From positions 1 to 64,000 of the IMG/VR virus record IMGVR_UViG_3300031963_000048: a stretch of DNA of 64,000 bases, one strand, 5' to 3'. This document shows, piece by piece, positions 16,887 to 24,200 of this stretch. The notes under the pieces were generated by a model that made no database searches, was not told the origin of the DNA, and worked only from the letters and a program-made list of their open reading frames with translations. Numbering within the stretch: position 1 is the first letter of the stretch; every line of letters starts with the position of its first letter. This DNA comes from a virus. The position numbers were made by a program, and so were the translations under genes.

Positions 16887-18034
16887 GCAACAGTCAATAT
16901 TTCGGGCAAGAAACTTTTTTCAATGAAAAAATTAATGCATATGCGGGTATATCAGGAGATCTAACTGGCAATGTAATTGGTAATTTAACTGGCGATATTA
17001 CCGGCAATGTAATTGGTAATTTAACTGGCGATATTACCGGCGATATACTTGGCAATGTGACTGGAAATATAACTTCAAGTGGTATTTCTACATTTCAAGA
17101 TATTCGAATTATTGGAAAATATTTTGATGGTAGTAATACTTTTGGATCATCTGGACAAATTTTATCTTCTGATGGAACAAAGACTGCTTGGATTAATGCA
17201 TCAGCCGCAAACGTTGGATCTGCAACTTCTATTGGAATTAATTTAGATTCAACAAATGCTTCGAGATACTTAACTTTTGTTGATGCTACTTCTGGAAATA
17301 ATCTTGTTAAAGTTGATGCAGATCTAACTTATAATCCCAGCACAAATGCACTTACCGCAGGTTCTTTTGTTAAATCTGGAGGAACTTCAAGTCAATTTTT
17401 AAAAGCAGACGGATCAGTTGATTCTACTACATATTCTACACAAACATTTCCATCAGGAACATTAATGTTGTTTCAACAAACAGCAGCACCGACTGGATGG
17501 ACAAAACAAACAACACATAATGATAAAACATTGAGAGTGGTGAGTGGTGCTGCTGGTTCTGGTGGAAGTACAGCATTTACTTCAGTGTTCGCATCAAGAA
17601 CTCCATCAGGGTCTGTGAGTGTTTCTGGTTCTAATAGTGGAGGAAGTATTGCAAACACAACTGTTACTGGTTCTGTTTCTGGATCTAACTCTGGTGGAGG
17701 TGTAAGCAATACTACTCTGTCTACTGCGGAGATGCCATCACATAGTCATGGTACTACTACAGGAACTTTTCTTATTGATAATGGAGGTGGTGGAAGTCAA
17801 GGATTTGCTGGGGGTGGTACTCAAGTTCTTGTTACTCCATCTACTGCTGCTACTGGCGGAAGTGGCGCTCATGGTCACGGATTTACTAATCCATCCTGGT
17901 CTGGTTCCGTTTCAATGAATGCTCACAGTCACACATTTACAAACCCATCATGGAGTGGATCTGCATCATTCTCTGGGGCATCAATGGACTTTGCAGTTCA
18001 ATATGTAGATTTAATTATTGCTTCTAGAAATTGA
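16883..18034 (+). CDS. tail fibre protein with HxH tip
   Basis: 383 aa. The N-terminus has GN(V/L)TGDITG-type short repeats encoded by a DNA tandem repeat. The middle has PSGTLMLFQQTAAPTGWTK, a phage fibre motif, and the C-terminal third is Gly/Ser-rich with MPSHSHG, GAHGHG and NAHSHT. Such HxH pairs bind iron along the T4 gp37 tip and occur in short-tail-fibre collar domains. Probably a receptor-facing fibre. The start overlaps the preceding stop (ATGA). Confidence 0.82.
   Translation: MSNSQYFGQETFFNEKINAYAGISGDLTGNVIGNLTGDITGNVIGNLTGDITGDILGNVTGNITSSGISTFQDIRIIGKYFDGSNTFGSSGQILSSDGTKTAWINASAANVGSATSIGINLDSTNASRYLTFVDATSGNNLVKVDADLTYNPSTNALTAGSFVKSGGTSSQFLKADGSVDSTTYSTQTFPSGTLMLFQQTAAPTGWTKQTTHNDKTLRVVSGAAGSGGSTAFTSVFASRTPSGSVSVSGSNSGGSIANTTVTGSVSGSNSGGGVSNTTLSTAEMPSHSHGTTTGTFLIDNGGGGSQGFAGGGTQVLVTPSTAATGGSGAHGHGFTNPSWSGSVSMNAHSHTFTNPSWSGSASFSGASMDFAVQYVDLIIASRN
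16967..17038 (+). repeat. 36-bp tandem repeat, two exact copies
   Basis: Copies at 16967-17002 and 17003-17038 are identical. They encode GNVIGNLTGDIT twice in the fibre N-terminus, and a degenerate third unit follows. Length could change by slippage without shifting the frame. Confidence 0.9.
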
Positions 18035-18118
18035 TACTATATACTTAGTTAATTTAATTACTGAATATTTTGTCATTGTGAATCAATATTACATTAAAAA
18101 ATTACCTGAAGGAGAATA

Positions 18119-18592
18119 ATGAGACTCACGATTATTCCTGGAGACAAATATATTGCGATTGATAATAATGGACTACTCGATATTCAACAAGATTTAAACT
18201 GGATTCCATCAAATGTTCATGCTCTTCAATGGTATGATACTTGGGGTGAAGTAGAGTATAATGATGAAACACCAAATGAAAGAATAGAAAATCTTGGAAT
18301 TTTTGAACAGGCAGTTGCAGATTTTAATAATGAAAAGAAAATTCTTCAAGATGAACTTGATGCAATTGAAGCAGCAAGAGACTATTGGGAAGAGTTGAGA
18401 GTTTTGAGAAATCAAAGATTGTCTGATTGCGATTGGACTCAAATGTCTGATGTTTCATTTACTGAAGAACAAAAAATTTCTTGGAAAAATTACCGTCAAT
18501 TATTGAGAGATTTACCAGAAAGTATTACGGACCCCAAACAACTTGTTGTAAATCCAACCGACTCAAATTGGCCAATAAAACCTACTTATTGA
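18119..18592 (+). CDS. phage tail assembly chaperone-like protein
   Basis: 157 aa. The C-terminal half has the pattern WEELRVLRNQRLSDCDWTQ, then WKNYRQLLRDLPESI and NWPIKP, which matches the Phage_tail_APC chaperone family (LRxxRdxLL...DWTQ...YRqaLRDlP...WPxxP). These proteins help fibres fold or assemble. It follows a fibre gene, as expected. Strong ribosome site AAGGAG at 18108-18113. Confidence 0.85.
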   Translation: MRLTIIPGDKYIAIDNNGLLDIQQDLNWIPSNVHALQWYDTWGEVEYNDETPNERIENLGIFEQAVADFNNEKKILQDELDAIEAARDYWEELRVLRNQRLSDCDWTQMSDVSFTEEQKISWKNYRQLLRDLPESITDPKQLVVNPTDSNWPIKPTY

Positions 18593-18599
18593 TAATAAA

Positions 18600-18947
18600 A
18601 TGAAAATCAAACCAGGCAACTTTTGCCCACTGATTAAAAAAGATTGTATCGGACTTAAGTGTTCTTGGTATACTCAAATGAGAGGGACAAATCCTAACAC
18701 CGGAGAACCAGTGGATGAGTGGGGTTGTGCTGTTGCTTGGATGCCTTTTATGGCAGTAGAAATCGCACAAAAATCAAATCAAACTGGAGGAGCAGTAGAA
18801 AGTTTTAGAAATGAAGTTGTAAGGGCAAACCAACAAAATCAACAACTTTATATTTCAGCCCTTCAACAAGGAGTTGTGCCAGCACAGATAAGACCTATGG
18901 ATAACCCTATGAATATAATTGAAGGATCGACCGACCAAACCCCTTGA
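18600..18947 (+). CDS. conserved phage protein with N-terminal cysteines
   Basis: 115 aa. The first 45 residues have CPLIKKDCIGLKCSWY and WGCAVAWMPF, giving four cysteines that could hold a metal. The C-terminus is glutamine/asparagine-rich. Similar proteins are found in several marine phage types. Function unknown. Confidence 0.75.
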   Translation: MKIKPGNFCPLIKKDCIGLKCSWYTQMRGTNPNTGEPVDEWGCAVAWMPFMAVEIAQKSNQTGGAVESFRNEVVRANQQNQQLYISALQQGVVPAQIRPMDNPMNIIEGSTDQTP

Positions 18948-18972
18948 CACCCGCCCCCAGCTGCCCTATAAT
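18944..18972 (+). promoter_or_regulatory. consensus sigma70 promoter
   Basis: TTGACA (18944-18949), 17-bp GC-rich spacer, TATAAT (18967-18972), 26 nt before the ATG at 18999. A perfect match to the bacterial consensus, so probably an early promoter for the next gene. Confidence 0.92.
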
Positions 18973-18998
18973 ATGGGGGTAATCGACGAAACCACCCC

Positions 18999-19199
18999 AT
19001 GAGCACTGCACAAGAAACCGTCCAGGGCATTGTGATTGATGTATGCACCCGCACCTTCCTTCTCCTCAGCGACCAGGGCAGCGAGCGTTTGGTTGAGTGT
19101 GATACTGTAGAAGAGTTTATGAATGTGTTGGAAGTTGTCACCGCTCAACTTGACCCTGAGCAGATTGAGTATGCTGATCTTGCCATTTATGGGCAGTGA
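18999..19199 (+). CDS. small protein of unknown function
   Basis: 66 aa (MSTAQETVQGIVIDVCTRTF at the start). The N-terminal half looks like a small beta domain (GIVIDVCTRTFLLLSD), the C-terminal half is acidic and helical. It is a single gene behind a consensus promoter. GC content is higher than in the fibre genes around it. Function unknown. Confidence 0.75.
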   Translation: MSTAQETVQGIVIDVCTRTFLLLSDQGSERLVECDTVEEFMNVLEVVTAQLDPEQIEYADLAIYGQ

Positions 19200-19207
19200 T
19201 GCTATAG

Positions 19208-19215
19208 TATAAATA
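19208..19215 (+). promoter_or_regulatory. late promoter TATAAATA
   Basis: Exact TATAAATA, 13 nt before the ATG of the antitoxin-like gene at 19229. Confidence 0.7.
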
Positions 19216-19228
19216 TCGAAAAAACCGA

Positions 19229-19402
19229 ATGGAAGTTTTCACAGTGGCAGAGTTTCAAGAACGTTTTGACGAACTAATTGAAAGAGTGGAAAACGGAGAG
19301 AGTTTAGGTATAGTAGACGAGAATGGTAGAGCAGCAGTTATGATACCTGCCGATGATGACCTCATACGAATACACACTGAGTATAATAACGAGGCATCAT
19401 AA
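19229..19402 (+). CDS. Phd/YefM-like antitoxin, solitary
   Basis: 57 aa: MEVFTVAEFQERFDELIERV, then ENGESLGIVDENGRAAVMIP. This is the Phd/YefM antitoxin N-terminal fold (helix, then ExGExxxIxxxGxxxAVxIP). No toxin gene follows; tRNA genes come next. The protein could neutralise a host toxin or act as a DNA-binding regulator. It overlaps no neighbour and has a late promoter 13 nt upstream. Confidence 0.72.
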   Translation: MEVFTVAEFQERFDELIERVENGESLGIVDENGRAAVMIPADDDLIRIHTEYNNEAS

Positions 19403-19410
19403 ACGCAGAA

Positions 19411-19498
19411 GCGAGTGAGACTTGGTAGTCAGAGGAGTCTTATAAACTCTTTCCGCCAGATTAGCGGCTTTGACCTGGTTCGAATCCAGGCACTCGTA
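19411..19498 (+). tRNA. tRNA-like gene with long variable arm, apparent anticodon UAU
   Basis: 88 nt. Acceptor stem GCGAGTG/CACTCGT (G-U first pair), T arm CCTGG-TTCGAAT-CCAGG and anticodon arm GGAGT-CTTATAA-ACTCT are clear, giving anticodon TAT at 19441-19443. A variable arm with stem CCGC/GCGG is present. This is odd: UAU would be isoleucine, which normally has a short variable loop, and the D arm is shorter than usual. It may be a misfolded reading or a degenerate tRNA. Confidence 0.6.
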
Positions 19499-19527
19499 TT
19501 GCTATTCTTTATTTGCGAATAGCGAAT

Positions 19528-19601
19528 GCTCGTTTAGCCATCTGGTGAAGGCAGCGTTCTCATAAAGCGCCGTAGGAAGAGTTCGATTCTCTCAACGAGC
19601 A
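19528..19601 (+). tRNA. tRNA with CAU anticodon (Met or Ile2)
   Basis: 74 nt. Acceptor GCTCGTT/AACGAGC pairs perfectly; anticodon arm GCGTT-CTCATAA-AGCGC gives CAT at 19561-19563; T loop TTCGATT with four paired bases and one A-C mismatch. CAU can be methionine or, after lysidine modification of C34, isoleucine for AUA codons. Confidence 0.85.
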
Positions 19602-19602
19602 C

Positions 19603-19631
19603 TTGACCACTACAACTCTTTGAGTTATAAT
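19603..19631 (+). promoter_or_regulatory. sigma70 promoter before the Leu tRNA
   Basis: TTGACC (19603-19608), 17-bp spacer, TATAAT (19626-19631), ending 9 nt before the tRNA at 19641. Confidence 0.75.
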
Positions 19632-19640
19632 GGTCTTATT

Positions 19641-19715
19641 GGCGGTGTAGCCCAATCGGCAGCAGGCAGTTGACTTAAAATCAATACAGTGCGAGTTCGA
19701 ATCTCGCCACCGCTA
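19641..19715 (+). tRNA. tRNA-Leu (UAA anticodon) with short variable loop
   Basis: 75 nt. Acceptor GGCGGTG/CACCGCT (first pair G-U), anticodon arm GTTGA-CTTAAAA-TCAAT with TAA at 19676-19678, T arm GCGAG-TTCGAAT-CTCGC. The variable loop is only about 5 nt (ACAGT), although bacterial leucine tRNAs normally have a long variable arm. Confidence 0.85.
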
Positions 19716-19732
19716 CTTAAAAGACATAGCAA

Positions 19733-19740
19733 TATAAATA
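19733..19740 (+). promoter_or_regulatory. late promoter TATAAATA inside an inverted repeat
   Basis: TATAAATA lies between AGACATA (19722-19728) and its complement TATGTCT (19763-19769). The second arm covers the ATG of the HNH gene at 19764. Confidence 0.6.
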
Positions 19741-19763
19741 ATAATGAGTTTTCCGTTTAAGTT

Positions 19764-20225
19764 ATGTCTAATCGTAAATATACTGATGAGCAATTTATAG
19801 AGGCAGTCAAAACTTCCACGAGTATTAGACAAGTTTTATCCAAACTTAATTTAAAACAAGCAGGTGGAAACTATGAAGTTGCTCAAAAAAGAATAAAAAC
19901 TCTAAATCTTGATGATTCTCATTTTACTGGGCAAGCACACTTAAGAGGAAAAACACACGATTACACTAAAAAACCTATTGAATATTATTTGACTGAAAAT
20001 TCATATCACCAATCGCATAAATTTAAAAAACGATTAATAGCAGAAGGTCTCAAACAACATAAGTGCGAGTGCTGTGGTATAACGGAGTGGAATGGAAAAC
20101 CAGCACCTATTGAACTTGACCACATAAACGGCAACCATCACGATAATCGTTTAGAAAACCTTCGCATCCTGTGCCCCAACTGTCACGCTCAAACAGACAC
20201 CTACAGGGGTAAGAATAAAAAATAA
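19764..20225 (+). CDS. free-standing HNH homing endonuclease
   Basis: 153 aa. An N-terminal helical part is followed by a zinc-HNH domain: C101-x2-C104, the DH pair at 119-120 (ELDHINGNHHDNR), N128 and C137-x2-C140-H141. Homing enzymes of this type cut phage DNA lacking the gene and spread by repair. It sits in an accessory slot beside tRNAs. Its start codon is inside a short inverted repeat with a late promoter in the loop. Confidence 0.93.
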   Translation: MSNRKYTDEQFIEAVKTSTSIRQVLSKLNLKQAGGNYEVAQKRIKTLNLDDSHFTGQAHLRGKTHDYTKKPIEYYLTENSYHQSHKFKKRLIAEGLKQHKCECCGITEWNGKPAPIELDHINGNHHDNRLENLRILCPNCHAQTDTYRGKNKK

Positions 20226-20228
20226 ATA
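20221..20228 (+). promoter_or_regulatory. possible late promoter AATAAATA
   Basis: AATAAATA overlaps the end of the HNH gene and lies 21 nt before the ATG at 20250. Confidence 0.45.
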
Positions 20229-20249
20229 TAAGATATGGGAATTTTTCCT

Positions 20250-20555
20250 ATGTCTTATCGTATCGACACTGCATACTGCTGGTATAACGATGGCAGTATG
20301 ATCGTGAAGATGTATTTTATTAATCACATTCCTTTCACGTTTGACGAACTCCCAGACGGACATTTATACGATCAAGATCTTTGTAGAGCAGCAGATAAGA
20401 ATCGTACATTTGAACCAGAAGACTTATATAGAAGTTCTTTCTATCTTATCGATGAAGAGGTGCATCCTTGCTTCTTTCCAGTTGAGTTAGAAAACCCTGA
20501 AGACCTTCCAGACGACCTTGAATTTGAATATGGTGGGGAAGATTTGACTTCATAA
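20250..20555 (+). CDS. conserved protein of unknown function
   Basis: 101 aa from the ATG at 20250; an in-frame ATG at 20235 is too close to the late promoter to be in its transcript with a leader. The protein has a beta-strand start (YRIDTAYCWYNDGSMIVKMYF) and an acidic C-terminus with repeated Pro-Glu/Asp (ENPEDLPDDLEFEYG). Function unknown. Confidence 0.75.
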   Translation: MSYRIDTAYCWYNDGSMIVKMYFINHIPFTFDELPDGHLYDQDLCRAADKNRTFEPEDLYRSSFYLIDEEVHPCFFPVELENPEDLPDDLEFEYGGEDLTS

Positions 20556-20597
20556 ATAATAATGCTTTTGTTTGTGGTTATTCAAAAGTAAAGAATG

Positions 20598-20617
20598 GGA
20601 GCAGAAATGCTCCTTTT
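20598..20617 (+). terminator. rho-independent terminator
   Basis: Stem GGAGCA (20598-20603), loop GAAA, stem TGCTCC (20608-20613), then TTTT. It would stop upstream transcription before the homing endonuclease. Confidence 0.75.
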
Positions 20618-20621
20618 CTTG

Positions 20622-20629
20622 TATAAATA
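20622..20629 (+). promoter_or_regulatory. late promoter TATAAATA for the GIY-YIG gene
   Basis: Exact TATAAATA directly after the terminator and 23 nt before the ATG at 20653. Confidence 0.7.
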
Positions 20630-20652
20630 TTATTACCACAAACAAAAAGCAG

Positions 20653-21195
20653 ATGGAATACTACACTTACGCTTATTTGCGTGAAGACGGCACACCTTAT
20701 TATATTGGTAAGGGTAAGGCAGGAAGAATTACTAATAATTTACATAGAATTGCTGTTCCTAAAGAAAAAGAAAGAATAATTTATTTAAAGAAAAATCTTA
20801 CCGATGAAGAAGCAAGAAAGCACGAGATTTATATGATTGCTGTCCTTGGTCGAAAAGATTTGGGAACAGGTATTTTGAGAAATATGACTGACGGTGGAGA
20901 AGGATGTGCTGGTCGCCGTTTAAGTGATGAAACTAAAAAGAAGTTAAGTGATAGTCATAAAGGTAAGAAATTTACAGATGAACATAAACGAAAATTAAGT
21001 GAGGCAGCAAAGAAAAAAATATTTACGAAAGAACACAGACACAATATGAGTAAAGGACTATCGGGAGAAAATAATCCATCTTTTGGAAAAAAATGGTGGA
21101 ATAACGGTATAGAAAATAAGTTAAGTAAAGAGCGTCCTGGCGATGATTATATTTTGGGATTTCTACACAAGTATTGGATGAGCAAATATAAATAA
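20653..21195 (+). CDS. GIY-YIG homing endonuclease with NUMOD3 motifs
   Basis: 180 aa from the ATG at 20653; a longer frame reaching to 20572 would run through the terminator and is rejected. The nuclease domain has YAYLREDGTPYYIGKGKAGR (residues 6-25), the GIY-YIG core. The C-terminal part has repeated DNA-binding NUMOD3 units (LSDETKKKLSDSHKGKKF and LSEAAKKKIF), as in the T4 Seg enzymes. It lies just before the largest fibre gene and probably moves as a selfish element. Confidence 0.93.
   Translation: MEYYTYAYLREDGTPYYIGKGKAGRITNNLHRIAVPKEKERIIYLKKNLTDEEARKHEIYMIAVLGRKDLGTGILRNMTDGGEGCAGRRLSDETKKKLSDSHKGKKFTDEHKRKLSEAAKKKIFTKEHRHNMSKGLSGENNPSFGKKWWNNGIENKLSKERPGDDYILGFLHKYWMSKYK
21187..21194 (+). 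promoter_or_regulatory. late promoter TATAAATA for the large fibre gene
   Basis: Exact TATAAATA at the very end of the GIY-YIG gene, 30 nt before the TTG start at 21225. Confidence 0.65.
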
Positions 21196-21224
21196 AACAC
21201 AGAAGAATTTAATGGTGTGGAACC

Positions 21225-24200
21225 TTGGGATTAAATAAATTAGACAACTTTATCAAAAACATTGAAGGGCGTACATTATATGTAAATCCAAATGATTTAG
21301 ACGCTACAGATTCAATTACAAATACTGGCAACTCTCTTGCTCAGCCATTTAAGACGATTCAAAGAGCGTTATTGGAAGCAGCAAGATTTTCTTTTGTGAA
21401 TGGAAATGATAATGATTTAGTAGAAAAAACAACAATTTTAGTTTGGCCAGGTGAGCATTTAATTGATAACAGACCAGGTTTTGCAATTTATGATAATAGT
21501 GGAACTGCATATGCTGTGCCGCCAACTGGAGGAATTGGATCTCCTGCACAAGCAGTTTTATCCCTAGAATTAGATTCCAACTTCGATTTAACGCAAGAAG
21601 ATAATATTCTTTACAAATTTAACAGCGTTACTGGCGGTGTTGTAGTTCCTAGAGGAACTTCTATTGTAGGTCTTGACTTAAGAAAAACAAAAGTTAGACC
21701 AAAGTATGTTCCAAACCCAACGGATCCTTTGGTTTCTAAATCTGCAATCTTTAGAGTAACAGGAGCTTGTTATTTCTGGCAGTTTTCATTTTTTGACGCA
21801 GATGATTCTAGTCTTGTTTATACTCACCCATCTTTCTTTTCAAGTAACTATCAGTCAGCACCAAGATTCTCTCACCATAAACTGACCTGTTTTGAATATG
21901 CTGATGGTGTCAATGAGGTTGGCACATATGGTCTAACAGACCTTGATATGTATTATAGTAAGTTATCGAATGCTTTTAATTCATATCGCCCAATTCCAAC
22001 GACTGCAAAGTTTCCTGCCAGCACTGAAGATTTTGCAAAGAGAAATCCAGAATGGCAAATTGTTGGTGCCTTTGCTTCAGATCCTATTGAAATTGCAACA
22101 ATTATTTCTGGTAACGGAACGACAGCAAGCACACAAGTTACTGTAACTACAACAGAAGCGCACAATTTAAACATAGGCACTCCAATTAAAATCAGAGGAG
22201 TTTCTGCACCAGAATATAACATTGCTTCAACTGTACAAGCAGTCATTAGTGATACACAATTTACGTATCTACTTCAAACATTCCCAATCACATTACCTGC
22301 TAGTCCAAGTGCATCGGGTGCTACAGTTACGGTAGAAACTGATACAGTATCTGGTGCTTCGCCATATATCTTTAACTGCTCATTAAGATCAGTTTGGGGT
22401 ATGAATGGAATGCACGCTGATGGCAGCAAAGCATCAGGATTCCGTTCAATGGTTGTTGCACAGTTTACTGCTGTGTCACTCCAAAAAGATGATAGAGCTT
22501 TTGTAAAGTATGATAAGGAAACTAGAACTTATAATGGTGTCATTTATAACACCGTTTATGGTGGAGACTTACCTACTGGCGCTTCTCAAACAGATACAAC
22601 AAAAGTCTACCACTTAGATCCAAATGCCATCTATCGTCATGGGTGGGAAACGAGTCATATCAAAGTAACAAACGATTCTTTTATTCAAGTTGTTTCTGTT
22701 TTTGCAATTGGTTTCAATAAGCATTTTGATTTAGAGTCCGGTGGTGATGCATCGATTACTAACTCTAACTCAAACTTCGGTCAAATTTCATTAAACTCTG
22801 ATGGATTCAAAGCAGAGGCATTTTCAAAAGATGATAATGCTTTCATCACTTCTATCATTACTCCAAGAGATATTAGTTTAGTAGAAGAAGATATTGAATG
22901 GTTGTCAATTGATGTTGGTCTTACAACTTCTGTTGGCGTATCAACTCATCTTTATCTTTATGGATTAAATGCATCAGATAGTATTCCTGTGAGTGTTACT
23001 CAAGGATACCGAATTGGTGCAAGAGTTCGTGATAAATTATACCTTGCAATTGGGGCTACAGAATATTCTGCAGACATTTATATGGAGGATGGAATCACAA
23101 GTTCCTTCCACGCATATTCAGTAACAAATGTATCTTCTTCAATTCTAACTCTTGGAACTCATGCCATTCAAACGGGTGAAAAGATTATCATCAATAGTGA
23201 AACAGGAGATTTGCCAGAAAATGTAACCCCACATATCGATTACTATACAATTCGAGTTAGCTCTACTCAAATTAAACTTGCAACATCATTTACAAATGCT
23301 CTGAATAATGAAGCTCTGACTCTTTATGGTGGCACTCAACTGAAGGTTTATAGTAGAGTTTCTGATAAAATTGCAGGTGATATTGGATCGCCAATTCAAT
23401 ATGACTCAAGTGCAGGTAACTGGTTTATTACCGTAAATAGCGGTAACCAAATTTACAATCAAATTAATACGCTTGGTGTTGCTGGATTAAGTGAGACCAC
23501 CGATCTCACTTATGTGAAGAGAATCATTGATGAAAGAAGTTTGGATGAGAAAGTTTATAAGATAAGAGCAGTTATTCCAAAAGAACTTTCTGGTGCTAAG
23601 GATCCAGAAAACGGATTTATTATTCAGGACTCAAGCACAACTGGTGCAAGACCTAATGATTTTACAAGAACTAGTATTGCAAGCACCGATTACAATTACA
23701 ATAAGAATCAAAGATTCATTACAACTTGCACAGTAAGTTCTGGTACGGTTACAGTCTTATCTGAACTTCCACATGACTTAAATGTTGATGATATTGTCAT
23801 TGTTAAGAATGTAACCGACAGCAGTAACTTAACTGGCACATATAATCGTGGATACAACGGAAGATTCCGTGTTGCTTCTGTTGTAAATGATATGTCGTTT
23901 ACATACTCTACCACAGATTTGACTGGAAGAGTTCATACTCCAGGTGCTTCCAGCACAAATAATATTGATTTAAGAGTTACCGATGACCAAATTAGAGATC
24001 TTCCTCGTTTCGAAAGAAATGATATTCGACAAAATCTTTATGTCTATCGAAATGAAGTAATTTCTTCTTATGTTGAGGGGCAGCAAGATGGAATCTACCA
24101 CTTGTATGTTTTAAATGCAAGTAACGGAATTCCTGAAGAGTTTATAAACCTAAAGTATTCGCAAAGTCCTGTGGATCTTTATCCCCAATTGGATAGAGAT

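Larger units (their letters stand above)
20566..20647 (+). promoter_or_regulatory. 13-bp inverted repeat around terminator and late promoter of the GIY-YIG gene
   Basis: TTTTGTTTGTGGT (20566-20578) and ACCACAAACAAAA (20635-20647) are perfect complements. Between them lie a terminator (20598-20617) and TATAAATA (20622-20629). The second arm ends 5 nt before the ATG at 20653, so read-through transcripts could hide the start while late transcripts, starting inside the loop, could not. Confidence 0.7.

Noticed and set aside
20572-20652. Longer N-terminus of the GIY-YIG protein
   Set aside because: It would be translated from terminator and promoter sequence; the late transcript begins after most of it.
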